Positions 1-9,204 of a DNA stretch of 64,000 nucleotides are shown one piece after another (within the stretch, counting starts at the first letter, position 1; every line of letters starts with the position of its first letter). The stretch comes from Bacteroidota bacterium (lineage in GTDB: Bacteria > Bacteroidota > Bacteroidia > Chitinophagales > Chitinophagaceae). The stretch lies in assembly GCA_018266575.1 (NCBI GenBank), contig JAFEAE010000023.1, positions 372,001 to 436,000 of the forward strand, in the 5' to 3' direction. Position numbers and translations under genes: made by a program. The notes under the pieces were generated by a model. It was not told the DNA's origin. It made no database searches and saw only the letters and a list, made by a program, of their open reading frames with translations.

Positions 1-527
1 TCATCCTTCACTCCATGTACCTGGAAATATTTTTTATTTTGTTTCCCAACATACAAAGCAAAGTCTATATGTTTAAAAACCCATCTCAAAAAAAAACGTC
101 TTAGTATTTTTTTTACTCCCGGTTTTTCATCAATCAATGTAGAATCGCCACGAAAAAGAACAGGTATTTTTTTGTGGAAATACCTCATGCATTTTAAATG
201 GCTATAAAAATTCCAGCCGAAAATAAGAATACAATCCGGTTGCCATCGTTCAATCTCATTATTCAAAGACGGGTTAATAATTCCCCGGAAATGATGCGTG
301 CCTGGATTTGAAGAAATGTTTTCAACAAATAAATAATCATAACCGTCTAATAATGGAATATCCCATGAAATATTTTTTTTGAACCCCGGATCATATTTTA
401 TTCCTTTTTCTGCCTGGCTCCATGTATAAAATACTTTCAGCCTGATTGAATCATTTTGTGCAAGCAGCCTGAACCAAGGAGCATTGTATTGTATTGGATG
501 CGTTGATATGATTGCAAGTTTGTTCAA
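1..527 (-). CDS. Glycosyltransferase, N-terminal part (cut by window start)
   Basis: Reading the minus strand from 527 gives an open frame to the window edge (about 175 residues) beginning MNKLAIISTHPIQYNAPWF. The STHPIQY segment near the N-terminus is typical of the donor-independent N-terminal Rossmann domain of GT-B (GT4-like) glycosyltransferases, so the product probably adds a sugar to the lipid-linked polysaccharide at the cytoplasmic membrane face. The start is a TTG codon two codons after the in-frame TAG stop that ends the upstream acyltransferase gene; no ATG is available before about residue 100. The C-terminal nucleotide-sugar domain lies outside the window. It continues the same minus-strand polysaccharide operon. 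Family is fairly sure; substrate is unknown. Confidence 0.72.
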   Translation of the reverse strand, partial: MNKLAIISTHPIQYNAPWFRLLAQNDSIRLKVFYTWSQAEKGIKYDPGFKKNISWDIPLLDGYDYLFVENISSNPGTHHFRGIINPSLNNEIERWQPDCILIFGWNFYSHLKCMRYFHKKIPVLFRGDSTLIDEKPGVKKILRRFFLRWVFKHIDFALYVGKQNKKYFQVHGVKD

Positions 528-530
528 GAA

Positions 531-1598
531 CTATTTTCTTTTAAAATAAAATGCCTCCAGCAGCCTATAACTCAAAAAACTAAAGGGCACAAGTATTATA
601 AGTGTTGTTGCCAGCAATAATAATACACCGTAAATATTTGATGGAAAATACGCTTGCATTTGCCTGTATACGAGTGCCAGTATCAATGTGTGCCATAAAT
701 AAAAGCTGTAAGAAATACGCCCGATGAAAACGAATATTTTGTTTCCGATAATTTTAAAAATTGCTGAATTATTAAGCGAGTTCAATATCATCCATGCAAA
801 TCCAAAAGTCATTACCAGCGGGCCTATACTTTGAAAAATAAACCCCCATCTTCCTGCTTTTGCAACAAAAGCTGCAGTAAAAAGCATTTTTCCAAGATAA
901 GCTATCAAAAGGCCTGTTACAATTCCGGTCTTTTTATTGATAATGCCTGTTTTAATAATATCGTTTTTAAAAAGAAAAGATATTAGTATGCCCCAGGCAA
1001 AATGTTCGAAGTTTGCAAAAAATGTATACTGCCACGAATCCCCGGGATATAATAAACCTTTGTAATGAAGAATGTTTAGGGCCTGCCCGATGAACAATAC
1101 AATCAATACCACCGTGTACACATTTCCCTTTCTGATAAAGAAAAACAACAAAGGCAAAACCATGTAAAATATCCACTCAGTAGAAAGTGACCAATAGATT
1201 GCATTAATTTCTGCATGAGGTATATAGGGCTGTATAAAAAGAAAATTTGCAATAATGGCAGGGAAAAAGTAACCGTTAAGTTTTTTCATTTGCAGCAATG
1301 CAAAAAGTATACAGGAAACGTAAAATGCGGGGGCAATCCGGATCCATCTTTTTTTCCAGAACTTCAGCGCTTCTGAAAATGAGTTGTTGCCTCTGCCATC
1401 AAGCACCAGGAAAAAACAAAACCCGCTAATCACGAAAAATAAATGAACCCCGTAACCCCACAGGTTCATCATTTTTAAAATATCTATCCCGAAAATAAAG
1501 CAGGAAGGGGTTTTTAGGGTACCGAGAATATGCCCGTATAACACACCCACTGCCGCTATTGCACGCCATCCATCTATACACTCTATTCGCTTAGTCAT
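531..1598 (-). CDS. Acyltransferase 3 (OafA/YrhL-type) membrane protein
   Basis: This 355-residue, strongly hydrophobic protein has the layout of acyltransferase-3 proteins, which move acetyl or other acyl groups onto surface sugars across the inner membrane. The N-terminal motif IDGWRAIAAVGVLYGH holds the conserved Arg and catalytic His. GVHLFFVISGF and YWSLSTEWIFYMVLP are further family signatures, and about ten transmembrane segments can be seen. Its start overlaps the end of the upstream gene by 8 bases, so the two are probably translationally coupled. It is the first of two such proteins in the locus and probably O-acetylates a sugar of the exported polysaccharide. The target residue cannot be told from sequence. 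Confidence 0.88.
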   Translation of the reverse strand: MTKRIECIDGWRAIAAVGVLYGHILGTLKTPSCFIFGIDILKMMNLWGYGVHLFFVISGFCFFLVLDGRGNNSFSEALKFWKKRWIRIAPAFYVSCILFALLQMKKLNGYFFPAIIANFLFIQPYIPHAEINAIYWSLSTEWIFYMVLPLLFFFIRKGNVYTVVLIVLFIGQALNILHYKGLLYPGDSWQYTFFANFEHFAWGILISFLFKNDIIKTGIINKKTGIVTGLLIAYLGKMLFTAAFVAKAGRWGFIFQSIGPLVMTFGFAWMILNSLNNSAIFKIIGNKIFVFIGRISYSFYLWHTLILALVYRQMQAYFPSNIYGVLLLLATTLIILVPFSFLSYRLLEAFYFKRK

Positions 1599-2640
1599 TT
1601 TTATATTCCGAAAGTTTGCTTACAGGGGGCAATATAACGTGCGTGGGTTTTAACGGCAAAAAACCGTATTTGCTTTTGAATAATTTTTTACTCCGCAAAT
1701 ATTTTATCTTATCAAAAAAATATGACAATGTGATTTTTTCTTTGAAATAGCTATAATAAAATTTTTTCTTTGAAAGCTCGTTGATCAATTTCACAGAAAC
1801 AGTTTCTTTTATATTGACGAACTTATTTGGTACAATTAAGAACCGGTCAGACAGTGTAAATTTTTTTTCAACTGACATTTGACGTTTCAGGAAATGCACG
1901 TACGCAAAATTTTCTGTGAAAGTTTTATCCCCTGCAGTGTATATCCGCAGTAATTCTCCGTTTCGCCATAAAAAAACCTGGTTGCTATTTTTCCTATTTT
2001 CTCCGGCATCGAAATGCAACAAAAAGAAATTAAATGAACGTATTTTCAGATCTGCAAATAACAGTTCTTTATAAATTTTATATCCTGCTTCTTCGAAAAT
2101 ATAATTGATTTCCCGTTCATCTGAAGCTAATGGGAACCCTGTTTCGTTTGCCAAAACATATTTGTAAAATTCAATGCCCTCTATTTTATTCCGGTATAAC
2201 CTGTTGATGGCATACTCATTTCTAAATAATGTCATGTGTCCGCGCCAGGAAATTTTTTCGTGTGTATCCAGGATTTCATTTGTAATATGCCTCCGCAGAT
2301 TTCCCCAAACTACGTCAACATCACAATAACCCCAGAAATCATATCCCGCCAAATACTCTTCATATACCTCCCCATAAGTGATCTTGAATTCGCAAAGCTG
2401 GTAAGGGTTATTCAAAATAATTTTAAAGTCAAATTTGCTTTGCATTTTTTTAACCGTTTCTTCAAATGTTGTATAAAACACTTTAACGTTGGGCGGAAAT
2501 GTATAGGCCTTCTTGTCATCTGTAAAAATCAACCAGTCGATAGTGGCATTGAACCGGCATGAATGAAGCCACACTTCGAAATAATTATTAAAACTCCCAA
2601 AATAGGGAATGATAAATGCAATTTTTTTTTGTGTTGCCAT
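1591..2640 (-). CDS. DUF6625-like putative glycosyltransferase
   Basis: The 349-residue soluble protein starts MATQKKIAFIIPYFGSFNNYF and resembles a family (DUF6625) found in polysaccharide clusters. The segment GYCDVDVVWGNL near residue 105 contains a DxD-like motif of the kind that binds metal and nucleotide sugar in GT-A enzymes, and IDWLIFTDD near residue 35 fits the first strands of that fold. A role as a sugar transferase is therefore likely but is inferred from fold-like motifs and context. Its start codon overlaps the stop of the upstream GT4 gene by one base. The family assignment is from memory of the motif pattern. Confidence 0.68.
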   Translation of the reverse strand: MATQKKIAFIIPYFGSFNNYFEVWLHSCRFNATIDWLIFTDDKKAYTFPPNVKVFYTTFEETVKKMQSKFDFKIILNNPYQLCEFKITYGEVYEEYLAGYDFWGYCDVDVVWGNLRRHITNEILDTHEKISWRGHMTLFRNEYAINRLYRNKIEGIEFYKYVLANETGFPLASDEREINYIFEEAGYKIYKELLFADLKIRSFNFFLLHFDAGENRKNSNQVFLWRNGELLRIYTAGDKTFTENFAYVHFLKRQMSVEKKFTLSDRFLIVPNKFVNIKETVSVKLINELSKKKFYYSYFKEKITLSYFFDKIKYLRSKKLFKSKYGFLPLKPTHVILPPVSKLSEYKND

Positions 2641-3890
2641 TAAGAAACTTTATCTAAGATATCAGCCAATGCTTTGGCAGAATACCTGGCGGAATATTTA
2701 TCAAGCTTGCTGATATCCGGAGACCATCCGTTTATTAATTGCAGAAATGCACACAATGTTTTTGACAGCTCTTCGGTAAAAATTTCTTCTGGCGCAGAAG
2801 GATCATATTTTGTGAGATAATTATCAGCGGAGGCTTCTTTCAAAATATCTACTACCGAACTTAAATAATGAAATACTGCAAAAACAGGTTTGGCTGATAA
2901 TATTGCTTGAAAAATTTTTGAAGCTGTATAATGTGCTTCCGTACTTCCGATAGCCAATACCCCGGCAGCATTATGTAAATTGTTCAGCACTTCAAGATAT
3001 GGTATCCTTTCTTTTTTTTCATGTATGATTTCGGATAATCCATATTTACCGGCATAATCTGTTATCGAATTCAAAGAAGAGTGGCCGGTTCCGATAAAAT
3101 AAAAATGAATATTATTTTGTAATTGGTTTTTTTGCCTGAGTACTGAAATTATCTGAAATAATTTTTCAATAAAAAAATGTGCATTGGGTAAAAACGCTCC
3201 TGCATAAATGTAGGCTTTAACATCGTTGTCTTTCCATAATAAATCCTGATTTGTTGGTTTTGCAGAGTAATCATTACCATCAAAGCCATAAGGCATACCG
3301 CATGTTAAAATATTTTTCAAATGAGGGTTCCTTTTTATCACCGGCAGGAAATAGGCTTCTGACACACCTGTGATAAATGAAACTTCCTTTACTGCTTTTG
3401 GTTCTAATATTTTCGCAAGAAACGATGAAAATCTTGCTCTGTTTAATTTTCCTTTACCCCCCGGAAACTCATGTACCCATGGATCAATATAATCAATACC
3501 ATAGGGAATGTTTGTTTTGCTATGCACCTCCTTTCCGATTAATGCAGTGTAAAAAGGAGGGATCGGCACCCAGATAGCATTTATGTTTTCTGACCTGCAT
3601 ACTTCGATTGCTTTTTGTTTGAGGTTACCAAACGCACGTAATGTAATATCTCCATATAGCCTAAATCGCTTTCTCGCTTTTTTTGCATCAACAAAAAAAA
3701 CTCTCACATCTTTCTTTACTATTTGCAACAAGTCTTCAGACAGCTCTTCTTCATAAAAAGCCGGATTTACTGCAACAATATAGGGTTGCCATCCGAATTC
3801 GTGCAGATAATTTACAATCAGCCTTACACGCTGTACACCTACTGCATTAGACGGAAGCCAGTTGGGATAAATAATCAATAATTTTTTCAT
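2640..3890 (-). CDS. Glycosyltransferase, GT4-like
   Basis: About 416 residues with the N-terminal KKLLIIYPNWLPSNAVGVQRVRLIVNYL segment typical of GT4 enzymes (beta strand, then a Gly-Val-rich loop and helix). In the C-terminal half, YIYAGAFLPNAHFFIEKLF marks the start of the second Rossmann domain, and AAGVLAIGSTEAHYTASKIFQAIL fills the position of the donor-binding EX7E region. I chose the ATG at 3890 because the longer frame to 3911 would add seven non-family residues and overlap the upstream gene. It probably acts in the cytoplasm on a lipid-linked glycan. The donor and linkage are unknown. Confidence 0.8.
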   Translation of the reverse strand: MKKLLIIYPNWLPSNAVGVQRVRLIVNYLHEFGWQPYIVAVNPAFYEEELSEDLLQIVKKDVRVFFVDAKKARKRFRLYGDITLRAFGNLKQKAIEVCRSENINAIWVPIPPFYTALIGKEVHSKTNIPYGIDYIDPWVHEFPGGKGKLNRARFSSFLAKILEPKAVKEVSFITGVSEAYFLPVIKRNPHLKNILTCGMPYGFDGNDYSAKPTNQDLLWKDNDVKAYIYAGAFLPNAHFFIEKLFQIISVLRQKNQLQNNIHFYFIGTGHSSLNSITDYAGKYGLSEIIHEKKERIPYLEVLNNLHNAAGVLAIGSTEAHYTASKIFQAILSAKPVFAVFHYLSSVVDILKEASADNYLTKYDPSAPEEIFTEELSKTLCAFLQLINGWSPDISKLDKYSARYSAKALADILDKVS

Positions 3891-3900
3891 AGGCCGATAG

Positions 3901-5139
3901 CTAATGTGCACTTTTTAATACAGGGAAAAGTTTTGCAACAGCACTGAGGAGATAATTTTGCTCTGTTTCCCAATTCATTTTTTCAGAAGCCAGGTTCAAA
4001 GCTGTTTGTCTATGCTTTAACAATAAACCAGGGTCTTCAATATACCGGCATATAACTTCTGCTAATGATTGTGCGTCCCCACGGGGATAAGTTTCGCCTA
4101 TATCCGTATACGTATGTAAAAAATCTTTTTGAGCTTCTGTATCCGTAGCGATAATCGCAAGGCCTGAAATCAAATAAGTAAAAATTTTATTTGTGAGGCA
4201 AATATTACGGTTAGGGGTATGTGCATTTTCCAGCGCAAGCCCTACATGATGTTGTTGTGCAATCGCAAAAATTTCTTCTGGCTGCACAGGGTTTAAAAAA
4301 ATTAGCCGGTTTCCATTATTTGCACCGGCAATTTTTTCAAAATGCAATTTTATTTCTTTAGGAGAGTTACCTAAAATTGTTAATTGCACCGATGCCTTGT
4401 TGATAGTGCTTATTGCTTTAATTGCCTCTTCTAACCCACGGTCAGCACCAACTGTCTGAGAAAACCAAAACAGTTTTAACACATCACCATGATTAAATTT
4501 TTTCACCCCGGTTGCAAGGTGTTTTTTTGAGAATACATTATTAATAACAACAGGGTTTGTTGCGGGGTATAATGCTGCATATTTCTTAGCTATTAAAGGG
4601 CTTGCAGCAGATATATAGCCTGCACCAGGAATATATGCATCTTCAATTAATTTTGCCCGTTGGCATAAAAATGTATTTGTGGTTTCCCCCCTGTGATAAT
4701 CTTCTGCATCAAAAGCATATTTACTGCTATTTTTTTTTGCCGCTTTTGCCGCAGGTGCCAAAGCGCCGAGGTTATGTGCAATGTATAGGTCTGCCTTACT
4801 TTTTAATGCTGCAGTTTTTAATTCATGATAGCACCTGGCGATGCTTCTTTGTTGCAAAAAAACATTTTGTGGTAAAATTTTTGAGAACAAGTTGAAAATT
4901 TTCGATCGTATCCTGGTAAATAAAAAACGGGATTTATTACTATCGGGGTGCCCGCCTACACGAATCCATTTTATATCGGGATATTCTTTTACAATTTGAG
5001 CATCGCCTTTGTCTGCCCATACTACCCAAAAATTATAAATAACTATGACTTGATGACCGGCTTTCGATAAAGCAATCGCTTCTTTTACTGCCCGCGGATT
5101 TGAAGATGGTTGACCGCTTGTTACGATTGTTATTTTCAT
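3901..5139 (-). CDS. Glycosyltransferase, GT4 family
   Basis: About 412 residues starting MKITIVTSGQPSSNPRAVKE, a classic GT4 opening in which a glycine-poor loop is followed by SNPRAVKEAIALSKAGHQV. DLYIAHNLGALAPAAKAAKK is the second conserved block of the N-terminal domain. LKLFWFSQTVGADRGLEEAI begins the donor domain, and FTYLISGLAIIATDTEAQKDF occupies the EX7E region. The ATG at 5139 was preferred to the one at 5154 because it starts exactly at the first beta strand. The next gene downstream follows after about 10 bases. It should transfer a hexose or similar sugar during repeat-unit synthesis; specificity is unknown. Confidence 0.83.
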   Translation of the reverse strand: MKITIVTSGQPSSNPRAVKEAIALSKAGHQVIVIYNFWVVWADKGDAQIVKEYPDIKWIRVGGHPDSNKSRFLFTRIRSKIFNLFSKILPQNVFLQQRSIARCYHELKTAALKSKADLYIAHNLGALAPAAKAAKKNSSKYAFDAEDYHRGETTNTFLCQRAKLIEDAYIPGAGYISAASPLIAKKYAALYPATNPVVINNVFSKKHLATGVKKFNHGDVLKLFWFSQTVGADRGLEEAIKAISTINKASVQLTILGNSPKEIKLHFEKIAGANNGNRLIFLNPVQPEEIFAIAQQHHVGLALENAHTPNRNICLTNKIFTYLISGLAIIATDTEAQKDFLHTYTDIGETYPRGDAQSLAEVICRYIEDPGLLLKHRQTALNLASEKMNWETEQNYLLSAVAKLFPVLKSAH

Positions 5140-5159
5140 TCCATGTATATCCACTATGT

Positions 5160-6176
5160 TTATAAAGACAGGTATTCTTTTGCGATAACACTACTGCCAA
5201 ATCTTTCTTCAGCATACTGCCTGACCATCGGCCTGTCAATATTGTTCAGTAACAAAATTTTTTCTTTCATTTCGTCTGCTGTACGGCAAACAAAGCCTGT
5301 AACATTTTCTCTTACTACTTCAGGAACCGAACCGCACGCAAAACCAATAACAGGCGTTCCGCAAGCCATTGCCTCGATCATCACAATACCAAAAGGCTCG
5401 TTCCACTCAATTGGCATTAGCAATGCCTTTGATTTTCCCAGCCATTCATTTTTTTGTTCATCATTTACTTCTCCTACATAAATAATTTGTTTGTTATCGA
5501 TCTGAGGTTGTATTTTTTGTTCGAAATATTCTACCTCTTCGGGCAATGAAGATTTATTGCCTGCAATGATCAAGATATTATTTGTTGTTTTTGCTACTTC
5601 AATAGCAGTATGGCACCCTTTGATCCGTTCAATTCTTCCTAAAAAAATTAACGGTGCATCGGTTGCAAGGTTTGTTGTTAAAGAATAAACAGTGAAATCA
5701 ACTGCGTTGTGAATTGCCACCCATCTGCCTGGTGCATTTGCACGTTTTACCAAATCAGCACTGCAACCTGAAAAAATAATATTTTTATTGGGGAGTGAAT
5801 TGTAAATACGGATATTTCTCGCTGTTATCTCACGTTGATAGCACATTATTTTCTTTACAGGATGATTGAGTACAGGTAACAGGTACAGCAATCGTCCGAA
5901 ATTGTGAATAAGATCATATTTCTTCCTGTTTTTCCAGATGAATTTCCACGCCCTGAATATTGCCTTATTCATTTCCTTTTTCCCTGGGGGGAATCCTGCT
6001 TTGCCGATCGGGTACATCGTGCATCCTTCAACACGTGAACCTTGTGTTGCAAGAACGTCTACTGTATGCCCTTGCCTGTAATATTCTTCTGCCAGCAATG
6101 CTACTATTCGTTCAATGCCTCCATATCCTTTTGGGGGCACAAGTATTCCAGGGTCCATTACCAACAAAATCTTCAT
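5160..6176 (-). CDS. Glycosyltransferase, GT4 family
   Basis: 338 residues. The N-terminus KILLVMDPGILVPPKGYGGIERIVALLAEEYYRQGH is the textbook GT4 start with its Gly-Gly-Ile/Val-Glu loop. APLIFLGRIERIKGCHTAIEVAK opens the C-terminal domain, and EPFGIVMIEAMACGTPVIGFACGSVPEVV is the EX7E donor-sugar site with both glutamates present. This makes it one of the most confidently assigned transferases here. It overlaps the upstream GT4 gene by one base. Acceptor and donor are not predictable by eye. Confidence 0.9.
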   Translation of the reverse strand: MKILLVMDPGILVPPKGYGGIERIVALLAEEYYRQGHTVDVLATQGSRVEGCTMYPIGKAGFPPGKKEMNKAIFRAWKFIWKNRKKYDLIHNFGRLLYLLPVLNHPVKKIMCYQREITARNIRIYNSLPNKNIIFSGCSADLVKRANAPGRWVAIHNAVDFTVYSLTTNLATDAPLIFLGRIERIKGCHTAIEVAKTTNNILIIAGNKSSLPEEVEYFEQKIQPQIDNKQIIYVGEVNDEQKNEWLGKSKALLMPIEWNEPFGIVMIEAMACGTPVIGFACGSVPEVVRENVTGFVCRTADEMKEKILLLNNIDRPMVRQYAEERFGSSVIAKEYLSL

Positions 6177-7498
6177 TACGATAGCAATGTTTGATATAAA
6201 TTATAATATTCGTCCGCTACTTCAGCAAAGCTTCCTGGCGGCTCAATATTTTTTTTCATTTCGGCAAGCAGTTGCGGATTATTTATGCAACACAATAATT
6301 GCTCCTTCAAAGAACCTTCATCTTTAAATTTAAAAAGTAACCCATTTTTTTTATGTTGTATTTGCTCAGCATTCCCATAAACATCAGACGCAATTACAGG
6401 AATACCTGCAGCAAATGCTTCCTGTATTACCAATGGGCTCATTTCAGAAAAAGTAGAACAAAGGCATAAAGCATCGTATTGCTGCATGGTTTCAACAACC
6501 TGCTCATTAGCAAGTTCATTTTTCCAACGGATATTTTTTTTGTGCCCGGTCTTTTTGATACAATCCCTTGTAAAGCTATCATCATTTCGTTTGCCGTAAA
6601 TATCTAATTGTATTTTATCGTCCGGCAAATCCATTAATGCGCCTACCAATAAATGAATGCCCTTCAGTGGATGGACCCTGCCAATAAAAATCAACCGTAA
6701 AACAGAATTGCTTTTTTCGAAATCCGCTTTGCTTTGTTCTTTGAAAGCCGATGGCAACCCCTGTTTTATTAGCTTTATCTTTTGTGAAGGGGCACCGTTC
6801 AGCAATAAAATATCTTTATACCATTTTGCAATCGGCACCAAGGCATCACAATTTTCAGCAAGCGTTAAAAAATTTTTTTTTAACTGGCCTATAATAAAAG
6901 TTGTGCCGATTGATGTGCCTAATTTATTTTTCCATAAAGTTGGGTCTACATGGGAGAGGTGAAGCAAGGAAGACGATGCAATCAATGGCAATTTCAAAAG
7001 ATGATAGCCTTTACTGTTCAAATAACATTTGCTGCATTTAATTGTCCTGATCTTGCCGTCACAAATTTCTTTTTCATTATATAACAAATTTCCTGTCCTG
7101 CATGTATACCCTGCAAGATGAAAGGTCATGACCACTTTAGCGCCGGATGCTTTCGCAGCCAATACATGATGTAATGTAATTCCATTGCTTCCGGCGAGTT
7201 CATGAAAGTGAATGATATCTGGTTTTTCATTTGAGATATATTCTGTAAATATCTTCAATCCTTCCGGCTTGCGGAAACCCATGATCAATGACCTGTCGAC
7301 TACAGAGGGTTCGGTATATTGAAATACATTGATGCTTTCATAGGTGTATGAAGAAGAAAAATCTTTCCCATAGTTAGGAATAACAATTTCTACTTCCACA
7401 TTTTTTTGTTGCAAACTTTTTGCAAGTGCATAGGTGTATACTTCTGTGCCTGCACGTTGTGCCGGAAGGAAATGATTGAGTACTTGTAAAACTTTCAT
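6176..7498 (-). CDS. Glycosyltransferase, GT4 family
   Basis: 440 residues with KVLQVLNHFLPAQRAGTEVYTYALAKSLQQKNVEVEIVIP at the start, DIIHFHELAGSNGITLHHVLAAK in the acceptor domain, RLIFIGRVHPLKGIHLLVGAL at the start of the donor domain, and SEMSPLVIQEAFAAGIPVIASDVYGNAEQI as the EX7E block. An extra Cys-rich stretch (CRTGNL, CDGKIRTIKCSKCY, around residues 135-165) sits in the N-terminal domain. It is seen in a subset of GT4 proteins that carry a small metal-binding-like insert. The gene overlaps its downstream neighbour by one base and follows an FkbM methyltransferase gene by six bases. Confidence 0.9.
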   Translation of the reverse strand: MKVLQVLNHFLPAQRAGTEVYTYALAKSLQQKNVEVEIVIPNYGKDFSSSYTYESINVFQYTEPSVVDRSLIMGFRKPEGLKIFTEYISNEKPDIIHFHELAGSNGITLHHVLAAKASGAKVVMTFHLAGYTCRTGNLLYNEKEICDGKIRTIKCSKCYLNSKGYHLLKLPLIASSSLLHLSHVDPTLWKNKLGTSIGTTFIIGQLKKNFLTLAENCDALVPIAKWYKDILLLNGAPSQKIKLIKQGLPSAFKEQSKADFEKSNSVLRLIFIGRVHPLKGIHLLVGALMDLPDDKIQLDIYGKRNDDSFTRDCIKKTGHKKNIRWKNELANEQVVETMQQYDALCLCSTFSEMSPLVIQEAFAAGIPVIASDVYGNAEQIQHKKNGLLFKFKDEGSLKEQLLCCINNPQLLAEMKKNIEPPGSFAEVADEYYNLYQTLLS

Positions 7499-7504
7499 GT
7501 AGTT

Positions 7505-8242
7505 CTATCTGGCTAACGAATAATAATAGTTTTGCCCTGATGAAACGACCGGGTCTTTTTTAAATCCATTTTTTTCAAGGACCGAAAATATTTCTTCGCA
7601 CTTTCTTTCATCTAGTATCAGCGGATGCAACTCAAATTGGATTTTCTTTATCGATTGGAAATCGATCATATTGAAAATATCATATTCTCCCCCTTCAATA
7701 TCCATTACGAGGAAATTGGGTTTGACCAAAGCTATAAGGTCGTTAAGTTTGATTTTTTCTATACTAATTTCCTGATATGTATTTTTTAAAGATGAAGACG
7801 CAAGCCTGCTTTTTTTGTCGATATAAAAAAAGGCTGTTCCTTGTTCGTCTGCCAGCAGTGCGTTTTTTATAGTCGGAGCAACATCATTTTTTTTAAATAC
7901 CTGCATAGCTGTTTCTACATTAAAAGGATTCGCTTCAAAAGTGAATACCTTTTCAGAACCAATTTTCTTTGAACAATAGGTAGAGACAAATCCTAAGCCC
8001 GTTCCGATTTCCAGCACCGTATCCCCGTCTTGCAGTTTATGTTTGATAATATTAATTTCATCTTGTTCATATTGTCCATTAATGATCCAACGCAACGTAT
8101 TAAAACCTATGTTTTTGGAGATTGGCAAAAAAATCCCTGATACTTTTTCCCAAGGGTTATTAATTAATTTTTTAAAAGAAATAAAAAGGAAAACATATAA
8201 GCGCCTGCCATGAAATTCAATTTTAGAAATCAAGTCCTTCAT
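7505..8242 (-). CDS. FkbM-family SAM-dependent methyltransferase
   Basis: 245 residues. The SAM-binding motif I is VLEIGTGLGFVSTYC (about residues 73-87), motif II is VFTFEANPFNVETAMQVFKKN, and the FkbM hallmark DIEGGEYDIFNMI follows near residue 180. FkbM enzymes add O-methyl groups to sugars or other hydroxyls. Here the target is probably a hydroxyl of the surface glycan, either inside the repeat unit or as a chain-end cap. It is one of two FkbM-type proteins in the locus. Its start overlaps the end of the GT2 gene upstream by one base. Confidence 0.87.
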   Translation of the reverse strand: MKDLISKIEFHGRRLYVFLFISFKKLINNPWEKVSGIFLPISKNIGFNTLRWIINGQYEQDEINIIKHKLQDGDTVLEIGTGLGFVSTYCSKKIGSEKVFTFEANPFNVETAMQVFKKNDVAPTIKNALLADEQGTAFFYIDKKSRLASSSLKNTYQEISIEKIKLNDLIALVKPNFLVMDIEGGEYDIFNMIDFQSIKKIQFELHPLILDERKCEEIFSVLEKNGFKKDPVVSSGQNYYYSLAR

Positions 8243-9204
8243 TATTCAAAATTGTAGTTATTCATTAACGGGTCCTCCAGTTTTGGTGAAGGAGAATAAG
8301 TGTAGCTGCCGCTTTTGAAGACCAATTTTAAATCGGCAAATTCAATCATCGCTCTTTTCCTTAGCTTAAAAAAAGCAAGAAAATTACCTTTTAATAAAGT
8401 AGCCTTTACAAAAAGCTTTACCTGCGATATTTTAATATTCCTCAAAATAATTGCTTTGTCATTTCCGGTACAGGGAAAGTCTTTTTCATTTATTATTGAT
8501 GTGTCAATTTGTATTCTTTCAAAAAAGCTATTGAGTCCTTTACCAAGTTGTTTTGAAGATTGTTGAGGGCTTTGCCTCCAGAACATGAAGCCTATATTAA
8601 CATATAAAACAGGTACAGTAATTGCCAATCTCTTTTTTATAAATGTGTCGCCCATTTTATAATTCTCATCAAATCCATTAATTTTTTTCAATTCTTCAGT
8701 TTTAAAAAGCATTTCCCCAAAGCCAATATTTGCAATAGGTAGATGAGTAAGATAGATTAGCTTCATATTATCTTCGGGCAAAACCTGGTATGGAAAAATA
8801 TAAAAAGGGAAATACTGTGGATTTAAGCCCCATAACATTCCGGCGCCTGGGAAAGCCCTTACATATTCAGAAAGATTACGAAGGGAATTTTTATACAGGA
8901 TATCGTCGCCATCAACAAATAAAATATATTTCCCTTTTGCTTCGTAAAGTGCCTTGTTTCGGTTTGGGTATTCCCCGATATTTTTTTTATTCCGCCAGGC
9001 TCTAATCCTAAGATCATTATATTGCTCAATTATATTCCACGTATTATCAGAAGAGCAATCATCGGAAATCAAATATTCGAAATCCGTAAATGAAGATGCC
9101 AGAACACTTTCAATAGATTGCTTTATCCATTTCCCCGAGTTATAGGAAATAGTAACTATTGTAAACAGGGGCTGGTGTTGTATTGGGCTATCTGCGTTTA
9201 ACAA
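8242..9204 (-). CDS. Glycosyltransferase, GT2 family
   Basis: 320 residues. FTIVTISYNSGKWIKQSIESVL followed by YLISDDCSSDNTWNII is the GT-A nucleotide-binding start, and LFVDGDDILYKNSL contains the DxD metal-binding motif (residues near 97). The remaining C-terminal 150 residues are less conserved and carry the acceptor site. GT2 enzymes invert the sugar anomer on transfer. The gene overlaps the upstream GT4 gene by seven bases and the downstream FkbM gene by one. Confidence 0.88.
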   Translation of the reverse strand: MLNADSPIQHQPLFTIVTISYNSGKWIKQSIESVLASSFTDFEYLISDDCSSDNTWNIIEQYNDLRIRAWRNKKNIGEYPNRNKALYEAKGKYILFVDGDDILYKNSLRNLSEYVRAFPGAGMLWGLNPQYFPFYIFPYQVLPEDNMKLIYLTHLPIANIGFGEMLFKTEELKKINGFDENYKMGDTFIKKRLAITVPVLYVNIGFMFWRQSPQQSSKQLGKGLNSFFERIQIDTSIINEKDFPCTGNDKAIILRNIKISQVKLFVKATLLKGNFLAFFKLRKRAMIEFADLKLVFKSGSYTYSPSPKLEDPLMNNYNFE

